Source of the DNA: Clostridia bacterium
Lineage (GTDB): Bacteria; Bacillota; Clostridia; Acetivibrionales; DSM-2933
Assembly: GCA_026418275.1 (NCBI GenBank)
Contig: JAOABQ010000084.1
Location: forward strand, 1 to 64,000
Direction: 5' to 3'
Length of the DNA: 64,000 bases
Below are positions 8,042 through 16,683 of the stretch, one piece after another. The translations under genes were made by a program, and so were the position numbers. A model generated the notes under the pieces. The model worked only from the letters and a program-made list of their open reading frames with translations, was not told the origin of the DNA and searched no databases. Within the stretch, counting starts at the first letter, position 1. Every line of letters begins with the position of its first letter.

Positions 8042-8782
8042 ATGAACTGTCTAAAAGATAAAAAGATTTTATGTATTATTCCTGCACGGGCCGGATCAAA
8101 ACGGGTTTTGGGTAAGAACACAAGAAACCTCTGCGGCAAGCCGCTTATCGGGTGGACCATCGAAGCTGCAAGAAATGCATCCTATGTAGACCGGACAGTC
8201 GTGTCCACCGAGGATGACCATATTGCGGGGATAAGTAAATCCTTCGGTGCTGAGGTGGTAATAAGACCGCCGGAACTTGCCCAGGATACTTCCAAATCTA
8301 CTGATGCGCTAATCCATGCAATCGGCGAATTGAAGAAAGAAAATTACAACCCTGATTATATATTGCTTCTCCAGTGTACATCCCCGTTAAGAACGTCTCT
8401 CCACATTGATGAAGCTTTAAAAATGTTTATAGAAAAGGAAAATATTGCCGATTCCATGATGTCTTTGAGTAAAACGGCACATCCGCCCTATTTTTTGAGG
8501 AAGCTGGATGAGGATGATGTCATGCATGATTTTTTGGAATATGACCGTGAAAAATATACCAGGAGTCAGGATTTCGGGGACTTTTATGAAGTAAATGGAG
8601 CTCTATATTTGGTGAGAACAGATATTTTGCTGGAAAAGCAGATTTTACAAACTGAAAAAACATTGGGATTTGTGATGGACCGGTATTCATCGGTAGATAT
8701 CGATACGGAATTTGATTTTATGTTTGCAGAGTATTTAATGGATCTCAAAGTCAATAAGGGAATGGATGTTTCAAAGCTTTAA
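8042..8782 (+). CDS. legF: CMP-nonulosonate (legionaminate-type) cytidylyltransferase
   Basis: 246 residues of the NeuA/acylneuraminate cytidylyltransferase family: CTP plus a nonulosonic acid gives CMP-nonulosonate and pyrophosphate. The P-loop-like signature IIPARAGSKRVLGKN lies at residues 10-24, NLCGKPLIGWTI follows, and the LLQCTSPLR segment and the late DIDTEFDF motif are present. The frame is open upstream to 7922, but that part is made by repeat copy A; the ATG at 8042 has an AGGTGCGAAAGG-type Shine-Dalgarno region and restores the usual family start. It lies downstream of two Maf genes. The legF call rests on the companion legG, legI, legB and legC genes at 11-18 kb; NeuA-like activity on another nine-carbon sugar is possible. 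The window has a second, unrelated-looking SpsF-type cytidylyltransferase at 55.6 kb. Confidence 0.8.
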   Translation: MNCLKDKKILCIIPARAGSKRVLGKNTRNLCGKPLIGWTIEAARNASYVDRTVVSTEDDHIAGISKSFGAEVVIRPPELAQDTSKSTDALIHAIGELKKENYNPDYILLLQCTSPLRTSLHIDEALKMFIEKENIADSMMSLSKTAHPPYFLRKLDEDDVMHDFLEYDREKYTRSQDFGDFYEVNGALYLVRTDILLEKQILQTEKTLGFVMDRYSSVDIDTEFDFMFAEYLMDLKVNKGMDVSKL

Positions 8783-8810
8783 ATGAAAAAAGAATGAGAG
8801 GATGAAGCTT

Positions 8811-9839
8811 ATGGAAAACAATAAAACAAAGGTACCTGTTGATACGTATATTGGAGAAATTCGAAGTGAAGCTGCAAAGAAATGGGATGAAAGCCGGCCG
8901 GACGAATATAAGGAATATAGAAGAAAATGGGTGGAAAACCCTAAAAACTTTATCCTTGAAGAAGGGCCTCTCAATTTGGACTTGGAAGTTACCAGCTATT
9001 GCAACTTAAAATGCCCTATGTGCCCAAGAACAGTTATGATCCGGGACAATCTCAAGGTAAACGGTAAAAAGTTTGAATCCGGTTATATGGATCTGGACTT
9101 ATTCAAGAATTTGATTGACCAGGCTGTGGAAATGGGAGTGAAAGCCATTAAGCTCAACTGGCTGGGTGAACCTCTTGCCCATAAGAATATTGTTGAAATG
9201 GTAGCCTATGCGAAGCAAAAAGGGATTATTGATATTTTAATGAATACCAATGCGGTTTTTTTGACCGAGAAGCTTTCAAGGGAGCTTATTGAAGCAGGGC
9301 TTGACAAGCTGTCCTTTTCCTTTGATTCTCCTCAAAAGGAAGACTATGAGAAAATCCGGATTGGGGCAAATTTTGATAAGGTAATTGAGAATATTAAAAC
9401 CTTTAATAAAATCAGGACAGAACTTGGAAAGGATACACCGCAAACCAGAGTTTCCATGGTTTTGATGAAATCAAACCAGCATCAGTACCAGGATTTTGTA
9501 AACTTATTTAAGGATGTTGTGGATGTGGTGGCGTACAGTAATTATTCCGACCACGAAGAAATCATCGGTGCGGATGAAAAAACCGAGAAGCGGGAAAAAA
9601 TCAAGAACTTTAGCTGTGCCCAGTTGTGGCAGAGAATGTTTGTTACTTGGGATGGAGATGTAATTGTATGCTGTGTGGATATCATGAGAAATTATATTGT
9701 TGGGAATGCGAAGCATGAAAAGTTGAAAGACATTTGGAAGAACCAAAAGTATGAATATATGCGGAAGAAACACAAAAAAGGAGAATATATGGATATTCCC
9801 ATTTGTTCTAAATGTGATGCAGCGGAGTTCGACGAATAG
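8811..9839 (+). CDS. radical SAM/SPASM-type enzyme
   Basis: 342 residues. The radical SAM cluster motif CNLKCPMC (Cys 64, 68, 71) follows a 60-residue N-terminal region, and a cysteine-bearing C-terminal region contains VTWDGDVIVCCVD, then NAKHEKLKDIW and CSKC. This is a SPASM/Twitch-like pattern that would hold one auxiliary iron-sulfur cluster. Start: GAGAGG at 8796-8801 is nine bases before the ATG at 8811, a better fit than the in-frame ATG at 8802. It is the last gene before a strong terminator. Substrate unknown; the position beside cytidylyltransferase and Maf genes suggests a sugar or peptide modification linked to flagellar glycosylation. It is the only radical SAM gene outside the 24-46 kb group. 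Confidence 0.8.
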   Translation: MENNKTKVPVDTYIGEIRSEAAKKWDESRPDEYKEYRRKWVENPKNFILEEGPLNLDLEVTSYCNLKCPMCPRTVMIRDNLKVNGKKFESGYMDLDLFKNLIDQAVEMGVKAIKLNWLGEPLAHKNIVEMVAYAKQKGIIDILMNTNAVFLTEKLSRELIEAGLDKLSFSFDSPQKEDYEKIRIGANFDKVIENIKTFNKIRTELGKDTPQTRVSMVLMKSNQHQYQDFVNLFKDVVDVVAYSNYSDHEEIIGADEKTEKREKIKNFSCAQLWQRMFVTWDGDVIVCCVDIMRNYIVGNAKHEKLKDIWKNQKYEYMRKKHKKGEYMDIPICSKCDAAEFDE

Positions 9840-9874
9840 TCCTTATAATTGAATCGTAAGTGTTGATAGTGTAG

Positions 9875-9905
9875 GGAAGTTGGATATGATTCCAACTTCC
9901 TTTTT
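9875..9905 (+). terminator. intrinsic terminator after the first glycosylation operon
   Basis: GGAAGTTGGA (9875-9884) pairs perfectly with TCCAACTTCC (9891-9900) across the loop TATGAT; TTTTT follows at 9901-9905. Confidence 0.93.
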
Positions 9906-9932
9906 AGATGTTAATGAATAGCCGGCAATTTT

Positions 9933-10967
9933 CTAAAGTTCATACTGAAGAAAGCGAGTAGGCTCCATACCGGTCTTTTTTTTCCATTCCCCCATAAAGT
10001 AGTGATACTGCGGGGCATTGTGAATACGTTTACCTATATAAAATTCACCGGAATCTTTTGAAAAGCTCTTTTTAAATTTATATAATGTATCTTCTTCCAA
10101 AGCGGTCAATCCACCTCCCAGGTGAAATTTTTTAAGGCCTCTTTCGTATCCCGCTTCAATGGCTTTATAGATAAGTAAATTGTTGGGTGCATACCCCAGG
10201 TACTCCGGGTCACTGGCCGCAAGATGGTAATGGAGATATTCTCCGCCATATAAAAAAACGGCACATGCAATTGTCTTATCATTGAGCACCGCTTGGAGCA
10301 AAAAAATACAACGGTTCTGAAGTTTAAAAAGTTCTTTAAAGTAGGGCTCAGTAAAATAATAGGATGGATCGGCGGATAACCGGTCCATGGTTTTGATATA
10401 CAGGTTGGTAAAGGTATCGAAATCAGTGGTTGAGTATATCCCGATACCTGCCCTTTCTGCTTTTCGGATCATATTTCTGTTTTTACTGGATATGGCATGA
10501 TTCCATATATAATCTATGCCCTTTTCCAGGTCAATATAAACTGTGCTGCGGTTTTTTGCCACTTGGATTTCCCTGCTGAAGAAAAGATGATTTCCAGTGA
10601 GGGGATGAAACCGGATAAATTCGGCTACTACAAAGTGATCCAAGCACCATTGGTGAAAGAGTTCCTCAAAATCTTCCATATCCGATGTATTGAAATTTTG
10701 AACCATGGGGCCGCCATAGCCGTATGCGGATTCAATATCAAAGTATGGATGCTCTGAGAGATATCCATGAATGGGCTTTAGCATAAAAGGGTAAAGCAAC
10801 GTCATGCCATTGCTTCCATGGAAACGAGCGGCTTTGGCAAGGCCATCGCCATTGGCTTCATGCAAATGACAATAATCGTAGGAAAAGTAAATATCCTTAT
10901 GAGAGGCATCAAAGGAATGAAAGTGATTGTCCCATTCCGCTTTATTGGATGTAACATTAAAAAACAT
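9933..10967 (-). CDS. FemAB/GNAT-like acyltransferase
   Basis: 344 residues, minus strand, convergent with the preceding operon. It looks like the FemAB-related GNAT fold (BioF2-like acetyltransferase domain): an N-terminal half with YGYGGP and a central ISSKNRNMIRKAERAGI segment, then a C-terminal acyltransferase half with LYGGEYLHYHLAASDPEY and NNLLIYKAIEAGYERGLKKFHLGGG. These enzymes move an acyl or aminoacyl group to an amine. TTGAGG upstream on the minus strand supports the ATG at 10967. The nonulosonate pathways here have no LegH or PseH N-acetyltransferase that I can recognise, so this gene is a candidate for an N-acylation step, although its orientation argues for separate regulation. 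No signal peptide or membrane segment. Family call fairly sure, substrate unknown. Confidence 0.7.
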   Translation of the reverse strand: MFFNVTSNKAEWDNHFHSFDASHKDIYFSYDYCHLHEANGDGLAKAARFHGSNGMTLLYPFMLKPIHGYLSEHPYFDIESAYGYGGPMVQNFNTSDMEDFEELFHQWCLDHFVVAEFIRFHPLTGNHLFFSREIQVAKNRSTVYIDLEKGIDYIWNHAISSKNRNMIRKAERAGIGIYSTTDFDTFTNLYIKTMDRLSADPSYYFTEPYFKELFKLQNRCIFLLQAVLNDKTIACAVFLYGGEYLHYHLAASDPEYLGYAPNNLLIYKAIEAGYERGLKKFHLGGGLTALEEDTLYKFKKSFSKDSGEFYIGKRIHNAPQYHYFMGEWKKKTGMEPTRFLQYEL

Positions 10968-11461
10968 GCTTATACCTCAATAGCTTATTTGTTTCAATAG
11001 TATAGCATATTATCTCATTTCTTAAAATTAGAATCAAGGGACCTAGGATAACGAAGTGTAAACATAGTAAAATTTGAGAGATGAAATATTTGGTTTACTT
11101 ACTTAGGTGTCAGAAATCGAAATTTTACTTTTACAGTTCCTTATTTATAGGGATGGTTCAATAATTCTTTATCGCGATCAATATAGATAACGTGCAATGA
11201 AATTTATTCCTTCTTCTGTTTTATATAGAAACTGGCTTGATATTCACTTTTTTTTAATATATTATAGTTATCAAAGGAAGCAATATCAATGCATGTTTCC
11301 TTGTTTTCTTTTCATTTAGAGATAGATTTAACGGTAAGTTATACCTATTGCATTCTATATATTCTTATGTATTCCACTTTTATCCTCGTTTTTTGAGAAG
11401 CTGGAGGGGTGGGTACAGATCAAAACCATGGACTATCATTGTGTTTTCAGGAGCATACTTT
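10968..11461. other. intergenic region before legG
   Basis: 494 bp without a convincing gene. It holds the outward start of the minus-strand acyltransferase, a sigma-A-type promoter at 11237-11265 and an AT-rich leader of about 190 bases. The legG frame is open back to 11348, but that part has no Shine-Dalgarno and does not look coding. Confidence 0.7.
11237..11265 (+). promoter_or_regulatory. sigma-A-type promoter of the legG operon
   Basis: TTGATA at 11237-11242, 17-nt spacer, TATTAT at 11260-11265. The flanks match the promoter before the first Maf (4116-4144): the same 13-base block around the -35 and the same 17-base block around the -10, one base differing in each. Confidence 0.65.
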
Positions 11462-12619
11462 ATGAGAAAAATTGCGGTTATTACAGGAACACGTGCAGAG
11501 TATGGCCTTCTATACCGGACGATGAAAAGGATCCAAGCGTCCGAAAAATTAAAGCTCCAATTAATTGTAACAGGTATGCATTTAGCGCCTCAATATGGCC
11601 TAACCTACAGACAAATTGAAGAAGATGGCTTTACCATTGATAAAAAGGTGGAAATGATTGTTTCCGGCAGTACACCGGAAGCCGTAGCCAAGTCAATGGG
11701 ACTTTGTATGCTGGGATTTGCAGAAGTGTATGGAACATTAAAGCCGGATATGGTTCTTGTTTTAGGGGACAGATATGAGATCCTGGCCGCAGTATCTGCA
11801 GCACTTCCCTTTAATATTCCCATTGCTCATATTGGTGGGGGAGAAATAACCGAGGGTGCCATTGATGAGCAAATCAGGCATGGGATCACGAAAATGGCAC
11901 ATATTCATTTCCCTTGTGCAAACCCGTACGCAGAAAATGTTCAAAAGATGGGTGAGGAGGCCTGGAGAATTTTTAATACAGGGCATCCCGGACTTGAAAA
12001 TATAAAGCTTACAGAACCTATCTATAGGGAAACGCTTTTTAGAACCCTCAACATCGACGGGGATAAAAAAACCTTCCTGGTTACACTGCATCCTACAACA
12101 CTCAACTCACGGAGCCGGGAGGAACAGGAAGCGGATATATTTTTTCGTGTTCTTAAAGAGCAGAGGGATGTGAATCTTGTCATCACTTACCCCAATTCGG
12201 ATCCCAACAGCGATGTGATTGTAAGTAAGATACATGAGATCAGCCATTTAGAGAATGTAAGGACATTTGAAAATCTGGGCAGCTTAAAATATCTGAGCCT
12301 CATGCGGGAATGTGATCTGGTATTGGGCAACTCCTCCAGCAGTTTGATTGAAGCGCCTTTTCTTAATGTACCTGTCATTGATTTTGGGGACAGACAAAAG
12401 GGACGGCTAAAGGCAGAAAATATAATCAGTGTGGCAGCGGATGAAATGGAATTGCGGCAAGCTATTAAAAAGGCTGCCGGTGATCCTTCTTTTATGGAAC
12501 AAGTAAGAAATACCAAGAGCTTATACGGTATAGGTGAAACCAGTAAGGAAATAGTAAAAGTACTTGAAAATATCCCTTTGGATCAAAGGTTAATCCGAAA
12601 AAAACTTATATTTTACTGA
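11462..12619 (+). CDS. legG: UDP-N,N'-diacetylbacillosamine/GlcNAc 2-epimerase (hydrolysing)
   Basis: 385 residues of the NeuC/LegG family of hydrolysing UDP-sugar 2-epimerases with a GT-B-like fold. The enzyme releases UDP and gives the ManNAc-type or 2,4-diacetamido-trideoxymannose precursor that the nonulosonate synthase condenses with phosphoenolpyruvate. Signatures: ITGTRAEYGLL at residues 7-17, VLGDRYE, AHIGGGE followed by TEGAIDE, the HPTT segment, and LGNSSSS near the C terminus. AGGAG about ten bases upstream selects the ATG at 11462 over longer frames. It is followed directly by the synthase gene, with repeat copy B between. LegG rather than NeuC is inferred from the neighbouring legB, legC and ptmE genes. 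Confidence 0.85.
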   Translation: MRKIAVITGTRAEYGLLYRTMKRIQASEKLKLQLIVTGMHLAPQYGLTYRQIEEDGFTIDKKVEMIVSGSTPEAVAKSMGLCMLGFAEVYGTLKPDMVLVLGDRYEILAAVSAALPFNIPIAHIGGGEITEGAIDEQIRHGITKMAHIHFPCANPYAENVQKMGEEAWRIFNTGHPGLENIKLTEPIYRETLFRTLNIDGDKKTFLVTLHPTTLNSRSREEQEADIFFRVLKEQRDVNLVITYPNSDPNSDVIVSKIHEISHLENVRTFENLGSLKYLSLMRECDLVLGNSSSSLIEAPFLNVPVIDFGDRQKGRLKAENIISVAADEMELRQAIKKAAGDPSFMEQVRNTKSLYGIGETSKEIVKVLENIPLDQRLIRKKLIFY

Positions 12620-12679
12620 AACAACTAAAAAATCCGGGGTTTATGGGGGCATTTTGATGAAAAATCTTTGATTTTAATC

Positions 12680-12730
12680 AAAATACCCCTTAAAGTGCCC
12701 CTTCCCCATGGAAGGGCGCGGGGGATGGAG
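12680..12730 (+). repeat. dispersed 50-bp palindromic repeat, copy B
   Basis: AAAATACCCCTTAAAGTG followed by CCCCTTCC, a short loop, GGAAGGG and GGGGGATGG. It aligns with copies at 7944 and 57370 along its whole length. It lies between legG and legI. Confidence 0.7.
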
Positions 12731-12772
12731 TTGTTTCTGGTACCAATAAACTTGTATTTTAGGAGATTTTCG

Positions 12773-13783
12773 ATGAGTAAAGTATTTATCATTGCCGAAG
12801 CAGGTGTTAATCATAATGGATCCATGGAAACCGCAAAAAAACTTGTGGATATGGCTGTAGAAAGTGGGGCGGATGCTGTAAAGTTCCAAACTTTTAAGGC
12901 CTATGAAGCGGTGGGAACCTTTGCGCCTAAGGCGGCATATCAGATAGAAAATACCGGGGAATCGGGAAGCCAATATGAAATGGCAAAGCAGCTGGAGCTG
13001 CCTTTCGAGTGTTTTCGAGAAATCAAAGCCTATTGTGATGGGAAAGGCATTCTTTTTATATCTACCCCCGACGGCTCCGAAAGCTTAAACTATCTGGTAT
13101 CCTTAAAGGTAACCCTTATTAAAATTGGTTCATCCGATGTTACCAATGTTGAGTTTTTGAAGGAGATTGGACATACTGGGCTCCCTATCATACTTTCAAC
13201 AGGAATGAGTACCCTGGGGGAGGTTGAGGAAGCGCTCAAAATAATAAATTCTACCGGAAATACAAAAGTAAGACTTATGCACTGTACCACCGATTATCCC
13301 ACCAGGATCGAGGATGTGAATCTAAGGGCTATGGTGACATTGCGGAATGCCTTTAAAATTTCTGTGGGCTATTCGGACCATACTACCGGAATAGAGGCTG
13401 CTGTAGCGGCAGTTGCTTTGGGGGCTGAGTTCTTAGAAAAGCATATTACCCTTGATAAGAATATGGAAGGCCCTGACCACAAAGCATCCATGGACTTTGC
13501 CGAGTTTAGGAAGTATATAGCGGCAGTAAGAAATGCAGAGATCCTTTTAGGAGATGGCATCAAAAGACCTACCAAAAGAGAAAAGGAAATGATGAACCAG
13601 GTCAGAAGAAGCATTGTAGCGAGCACGTATTTGGAGGAAGGGACCGTTATAACAAAGGAATTACTGGCATATAAAAGGCCGGGTATTGGGATTTTACCTA
13701 AATTTGCCGATATTATTATTGGGAAAAGAATAAAACGGAATTTAGAAAAGGATGAACCGATTTTATGGGAAGATGTTGAGTAG
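12773..13783 (+). CDS. legI: nonulosonic (legionaminic) acid synthase
   Basis: 336 residues of the NeuB family: phosphoenolpyruvate plus a six-carbon 2-acetamido sugar gives the nine-carbon acid. The NeuB TIM-barrel domain covers residues 1-270 with IAEAGVNHNG at 7-16, AVKFQTF, LSTGMST, LMHCTTDYP, VGYSDHT and EKHITLDK. A C-terminal SAF (antifreeze-like) domain covers about 275-336 with RRSIVAS, KRPGIGI and IIGKRIKR. AGGAG at 12761-12765 fixes the ATG at 12773; the longer open frame to 12668 is made by repeat copy B. It follows legG, the enzyme producing its substrate. A second synthase of the PseI branch lies at 56.3 kb, so the two are expected to act on different sugars. Confidence 0.88.
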   Translation: MSKVFIIAEAGVNHNGSMETAKKLVDMAVESGADAVKFQTFKAYEAVGTFAPKAAYQIENTGESGSQYEMAKQLELPFECFREIKAYCDGKGILFISTPDGSESLNYLVSLKVTLIKIGSSDVTNVEFLKEIGHTGLPIILSTGMSTLGEVEEALKIINSTGNTKVRLMHCTTDYPTRIEDVNLRAMVTLRNAFKISVGYSDHTTGIEAAVAAVALGAEFLEKHITLDKNMEGPDHKASMDFAEFRKYIAAVRNAEILLGDGIKRPTKREKEMMNQVRRSIVASTYLEEGTVITKELLAYKRPGIGILPKFADIIIGKRIKRNLEKDEPILWEDVE

Positions 13784-13838
13784 AAAACTCCCCAAAAAAA
13801 TTCCACGTACATTATACTAAGGATAAGGATGTGAAATA

Positions 13839-14501
13839 TTGAATACATTTAACGCAATTTGGGAAGAGGTTCATCAAAATCAGGAGTGGGGCAAGTACCC
13901 TTCCGAAGAAGTGATAAGGTTTATCTTTAGAAACTTTAAAAACAAAAAGCAAGCTAAAATATTGGATATTGGCTGCGGTGCCGGGGCAGTAACCTGGTTT
14001 TTGGCCAGAGAGGGATTTGATACTTTCGCATTCGACGGTTCGGAGACAGCGGTTCAAAGGGCTGCCAAGCGGATCTCGGAAGAGGGGCTCAAAGCCAAGA
14101 TCGATGTATTTGACGCTGCAAAAACAGGATATGAAGATGAATTTTTTGATGGAATTGTTGACTCTGCCATGCTCTATGCCAACAATGTCCAGGGAATAAA
14201 GGCAATTTTAAAGGAGTGCTGCAGAGTCCTCAAAAAGGACGGGAAAATTTTTTCTACAGGCCTTTTCAAAGTGGGCATGACAGGATATGGAACCGGAAAG
14301 AGATTGGAAGAGCATACCTATTACAATATTGAAGAGGGGCCCCTGGCAGGAAAAGGGACAACACATTTTTTTGATTTAGACCAAATCATAAGTTTATGGC
14401 AGGAAGCGGGATTTAAAAATATGATCATTGATTCTGTGGACCGGTCAGACCTTGGGGGAAGCTTTAAGGTAAGTTATTATATGGTCCAGGCGCAGAAATA
14501 A
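13839..14501 (+). CDS. class I SAM-dependent methyltransferase
   Basis: 220 residues with SAM motif I LDIGCGAGAV near residue 42, an acidic strand end FAFDGS, and a post-motif region with RVLKKDGKIFSTG. The fold is the Methyltransf_11/25 type. The start is a TTG at 13839 with AAGGAT about ten bases upstream; no in-frame ATG lies before the motif. It sits between legI and the ptmE-like gene, so it may methylate the legionaminic acid or an intermediate, as methylated legionaminic acid derivatives are known on Campylobacter flagellin. Substrate cannot be read from the sequence. Confidence 0.75.
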   Translation: MNTFNAIWEEVHQNQEWGKYPSEEVIRFIFRNFKNKKQAKILDIGCGAGAVTWFLAREGFDTFAFDGSETAVQRAAKRISEEGLKAKIDVFDAAKTGYEDEFFDGIVDSAMLYANNVQGIKAILKECCRVLKKDGKIFSTGLFKVGMTGYGTGKRLEEHTYYNIEEGPLAGKGTTHFFDLDQIISLWQEAGFKNMIIDSVDRSDLGGSFKVSYYMVQAQK

Positions 14502-14560
14502 GGTATCCATCATTACGGCGTAACCGAATGCAGTCATTCTGACATAAAGGTTGTGAGATT

Positions 14561-15655
14561 ATGATAATGGAAGAGATCAAAAGAATACAGGTGAATCCGG
14601 AGGTTTCAGTAAAAGAAACCATGAAAATCATGGATGCCACTTCCATGGAAACGGTGCTTGTTGTGGATGAAGAAGAGCGGCTCATGGGAATTGTCACAGA
14701 TGGAGATATAAGAAGAGCATTACTCTCAGGAAGCAGTATTGAGGATTCTGTATCCAAGGTCATGAACCGGAATTATTCAGCCGTGTCGGTTTCTACACCT
14801 GTGAAGGAAATCATAAGGAGAATGAAGAAATACTACTTTAAACAGATGCCTGTCATTGATGAGGAAAGAAAAGTTGTGGATATGTATCTGCTTAAGGATA
14901 TTATTGCCGAGAAATCTAAAGACAATTATGTGGTTTTAATGGCAGGAGGACTTGGGACAAGGCTTAGGCCCCTTACCGACGACAAGCCCAAACCCATGAT
15001 TGAAATCGGTGGAAGACCGATCCTGGAAATCATTATCAACCTCTTTAAAAATTATGGGTTCAAAAACTTCTTTATATCGGTCAATTATCTTGCAAATATA
15101 GTTGAAGGATATTTTGGAGACGGAAGCGATTTTGACGTCAATATACAGTATATCCGGGAAACCAGCAGACTTGGGACGGCAGGCTGTTTAAAACTGGTAG
15201 AGGACAAGCTCACGAAACCCTTTTTCGTAGTCAACGGCGATTTGCTTACCCGGCTCAACCTGGAAGATATGCTCAAATTTCATGCGGCCAATAGCTTTGA
15301 CATGACGGTTGGTATCCGAAAGCATGATTACCAGATTCCTTACGGTGTGGTTGAGACAGAGGGGAACAGAATTTCTAAAGTTATAGAAAAGCCGATGAAG
15401 CACTGTACCATTAACGCAGGGATTTACTGTCTAAACCCTGAAATTATAAGCTATATTCCTGAAAACAAATTTTATGATATAACTTCACTGATCAATGCTT
15501 GCCTCAGTCAGGGGAAGAAGATCGGCGGTTTCCATATTGTTGATTATTGGATGGATATCGGACAGATTGAGGATTACAAAAAAGCAAATATTGATTATGA
15601 CTTGATTTTTAAAGATTTTATACGAAGCGAGATTACACAGCGGACAGAAAGATAA
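14561..15655 (+). CDS. ptmE: CBS-domain sugar nucleotidyltransferase, PtmE-like
   Basis: 364 residues: a pair of CBS domains at about 1-120 (SMETVLVVDEEERLMGIVTDGD, shortened here, and a second repeat ending YLLKDI), then a nucleotidyltransferase domain with MAGGLGTRLRPLT at 127-139, the KPMIEIGGRPI segment and VNGDLLT. In Campylobacter jejuni the CBS-containing PtmE makes GDP-glucosamine at the head of the legionaminic acid route. The same architecture, next to legB and legC, supports that call here. AAAGG lies ten bases before the ATG at 14561; a second ATG at 14567 is possible. It precedes legB by about 20 bp. GDP specificity is inferred from the family, not seen. Confidence 0.75.
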   Translation: MIMEEIKRIQVNPEVSVKETMKIMDATSMETVLVVDEEERLMGIVTDGDIRRALLSGSSIEDSVSKVMNRNYSAVSVSTPVKEIIRRMKKYYFKQMPVIDEERKVVDMYLLKDIIAEKSKDNYVVLMAGGLGTRLRPLTDDKPKPMIEIGGRPILEIIINLFKNYGFKNFFISVNYLANIVEGYFGDGSDFDVNIQYIRETSRLGTAGCLKLVEDKLTKPFFVVNGDLLTRLNLEDMLKFHAANSFDMTVGIRKHDYQIPYGVVETEGNRISKVIEKPMKHCTINAGIYCLNPEIISYIPENKFYDITSLINACLSQGKKIGGFHIVDYWMDIGQIEDYKKANIDYDLIFKDFIRSEITQRTER

Positions 15656-15673
15656 CTTAAGATGAAAGGCGGA

Positions 15674-16672
15674 ATGACTTTGAACCTGGAAGGGAAAAAA
15701 GTTCTGGTTACGGGTGGGGATGGGTTTATCGGCAGCCACTTGGTAGAGAAACTGGTAAATGTAGGTGCGGATGTTACCGCTTTGGCACAATATAATTCCT
15801 TTAATAGCTGGGGATGGCTTGACAAGATGAATGAGGCTGTAAAAAAAGAGGTAGAGGTTTTTACCGGTGATATCAGGGAGTATGATAATATCAAAAAAGC
15901 CGTACAGGGTAAGGAAGTTGTTTTCCATCTGGCGGCTTTGATTGCAATCCCCTATTCATATATTTCACCGGCAGCCTATGTACGCACCAATGTAGAGGGG
16001 ACTCTAAACGTAATGCAGGCGTGTCTTGACTTTGGAGTATCCAAAGTAGTTCATACCTCAACCAGTGAGGTTTATGGAACCGCTCTGTACGTTCCTATCA
16101 ACGAAAATCACCCTCTTCAAGGCCAGTCTCCTTACTCTGCCAGTAAAATCGGTGCGGATAAAATGGCGGAAAGCTTCCATCGCTCTTTTGGGCTTCCGGT
16201 TGCCACCATCCGGCCTTTTAACACCTACGGGCCCAGACAGTCGGCTAGGGCGGTGATTCCAACTGTTATATCTCAGATTCTATCGGGGAAAACAGCCATA
16301 AAGCTTGGTGCATTATCCCCTACACGGGACTTTAATTATGTGAAGGATACGGTAAATGGTTTTATCAAGATGGCAGAAGTGGATCAAGCCATAGGAGAAA
16401 CCATCAATGTGGGCTCCAATTATGAAATATCCATAGGGGAGCTGGTAAAAAAAATCATAGCTATTACCGGCAGGGAAGTGACCATGGAATGCGATGAGGA
16501 ACGGATACGGCCGGAAAAAAGTGAAGTAAACAGGTTATGGTGTGATAATACCAAAGCCAAGGAAATTCTTGGATGGAAACCGGAGTATACCCTGGACCGG
16601 GGACTTGGTGAGACCGTGGAATGGATTAGAAACAATTTGGAGGCCTTTAAGACGGATATTTACAACGTATAG
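15674..16672 (+). CDS. legB: NDP-GlcNAc 4,6-dehydratase, LegB-like
   Basis: 332 residues, extended short-chain dehydrogenase/reductase. The NAD-binding TGGDGFIGSHL motif is near residue 14, followed by FHLAALIAIPYSY, STSEVYGTA and the catalytic YSASKIGADK (Tyr and Lys), then RPFNTYGPRQS and a C-terminal NRLWCDNTKAKEILGW. This pattern matches LegB, which converts GDP-GlcNAc to the 4-keto-6-deoxy sugar. The start is uncertain: ATG at 15674 follows AAAGGCGGA closely, ATG at 15662 has a weaker site, and TTG at 15680 is also possible. The next gene, legC, starts 11 bp downstream. Confidence 0.82.
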   Translation: MTLNLEGKKVLVTGGDGFIGSHLVEKLVNVGADVTALAQYNSFNSWGWLDKMNEAVKKEVEVFTGDIREYDNIKKAVQGKEVVFHLAALIAIPYSYISPAAYVRTNVEGTLNVMQACLDFGVSKVVHTSTSEVYGTALYVPINENHPLQGQSPYSASKIGADKMAESFHRSFGLPVATIRPFNTYGPRQSARAVIPTVISQILSGKTAIKLGALSPTRDFNYVKDTVNGFIKMAEVDQAIGETINVGSNYEISIGELVKKIIAITGREVTMECDEERIRPEKSEVNRLWCDNTKAKEILGWKPEYTLDRGLGETVEWIRNNLEAFKTDIYNV

Positions 16673-16683
16673 AGGAGTATTTT

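Noticed and set aside
10497..11000. Plus-strand open frames at 10497-10757 and 10818-11000
   Set aside because: They are opposite the FemAB-like gene, which has the coherent family pattern.
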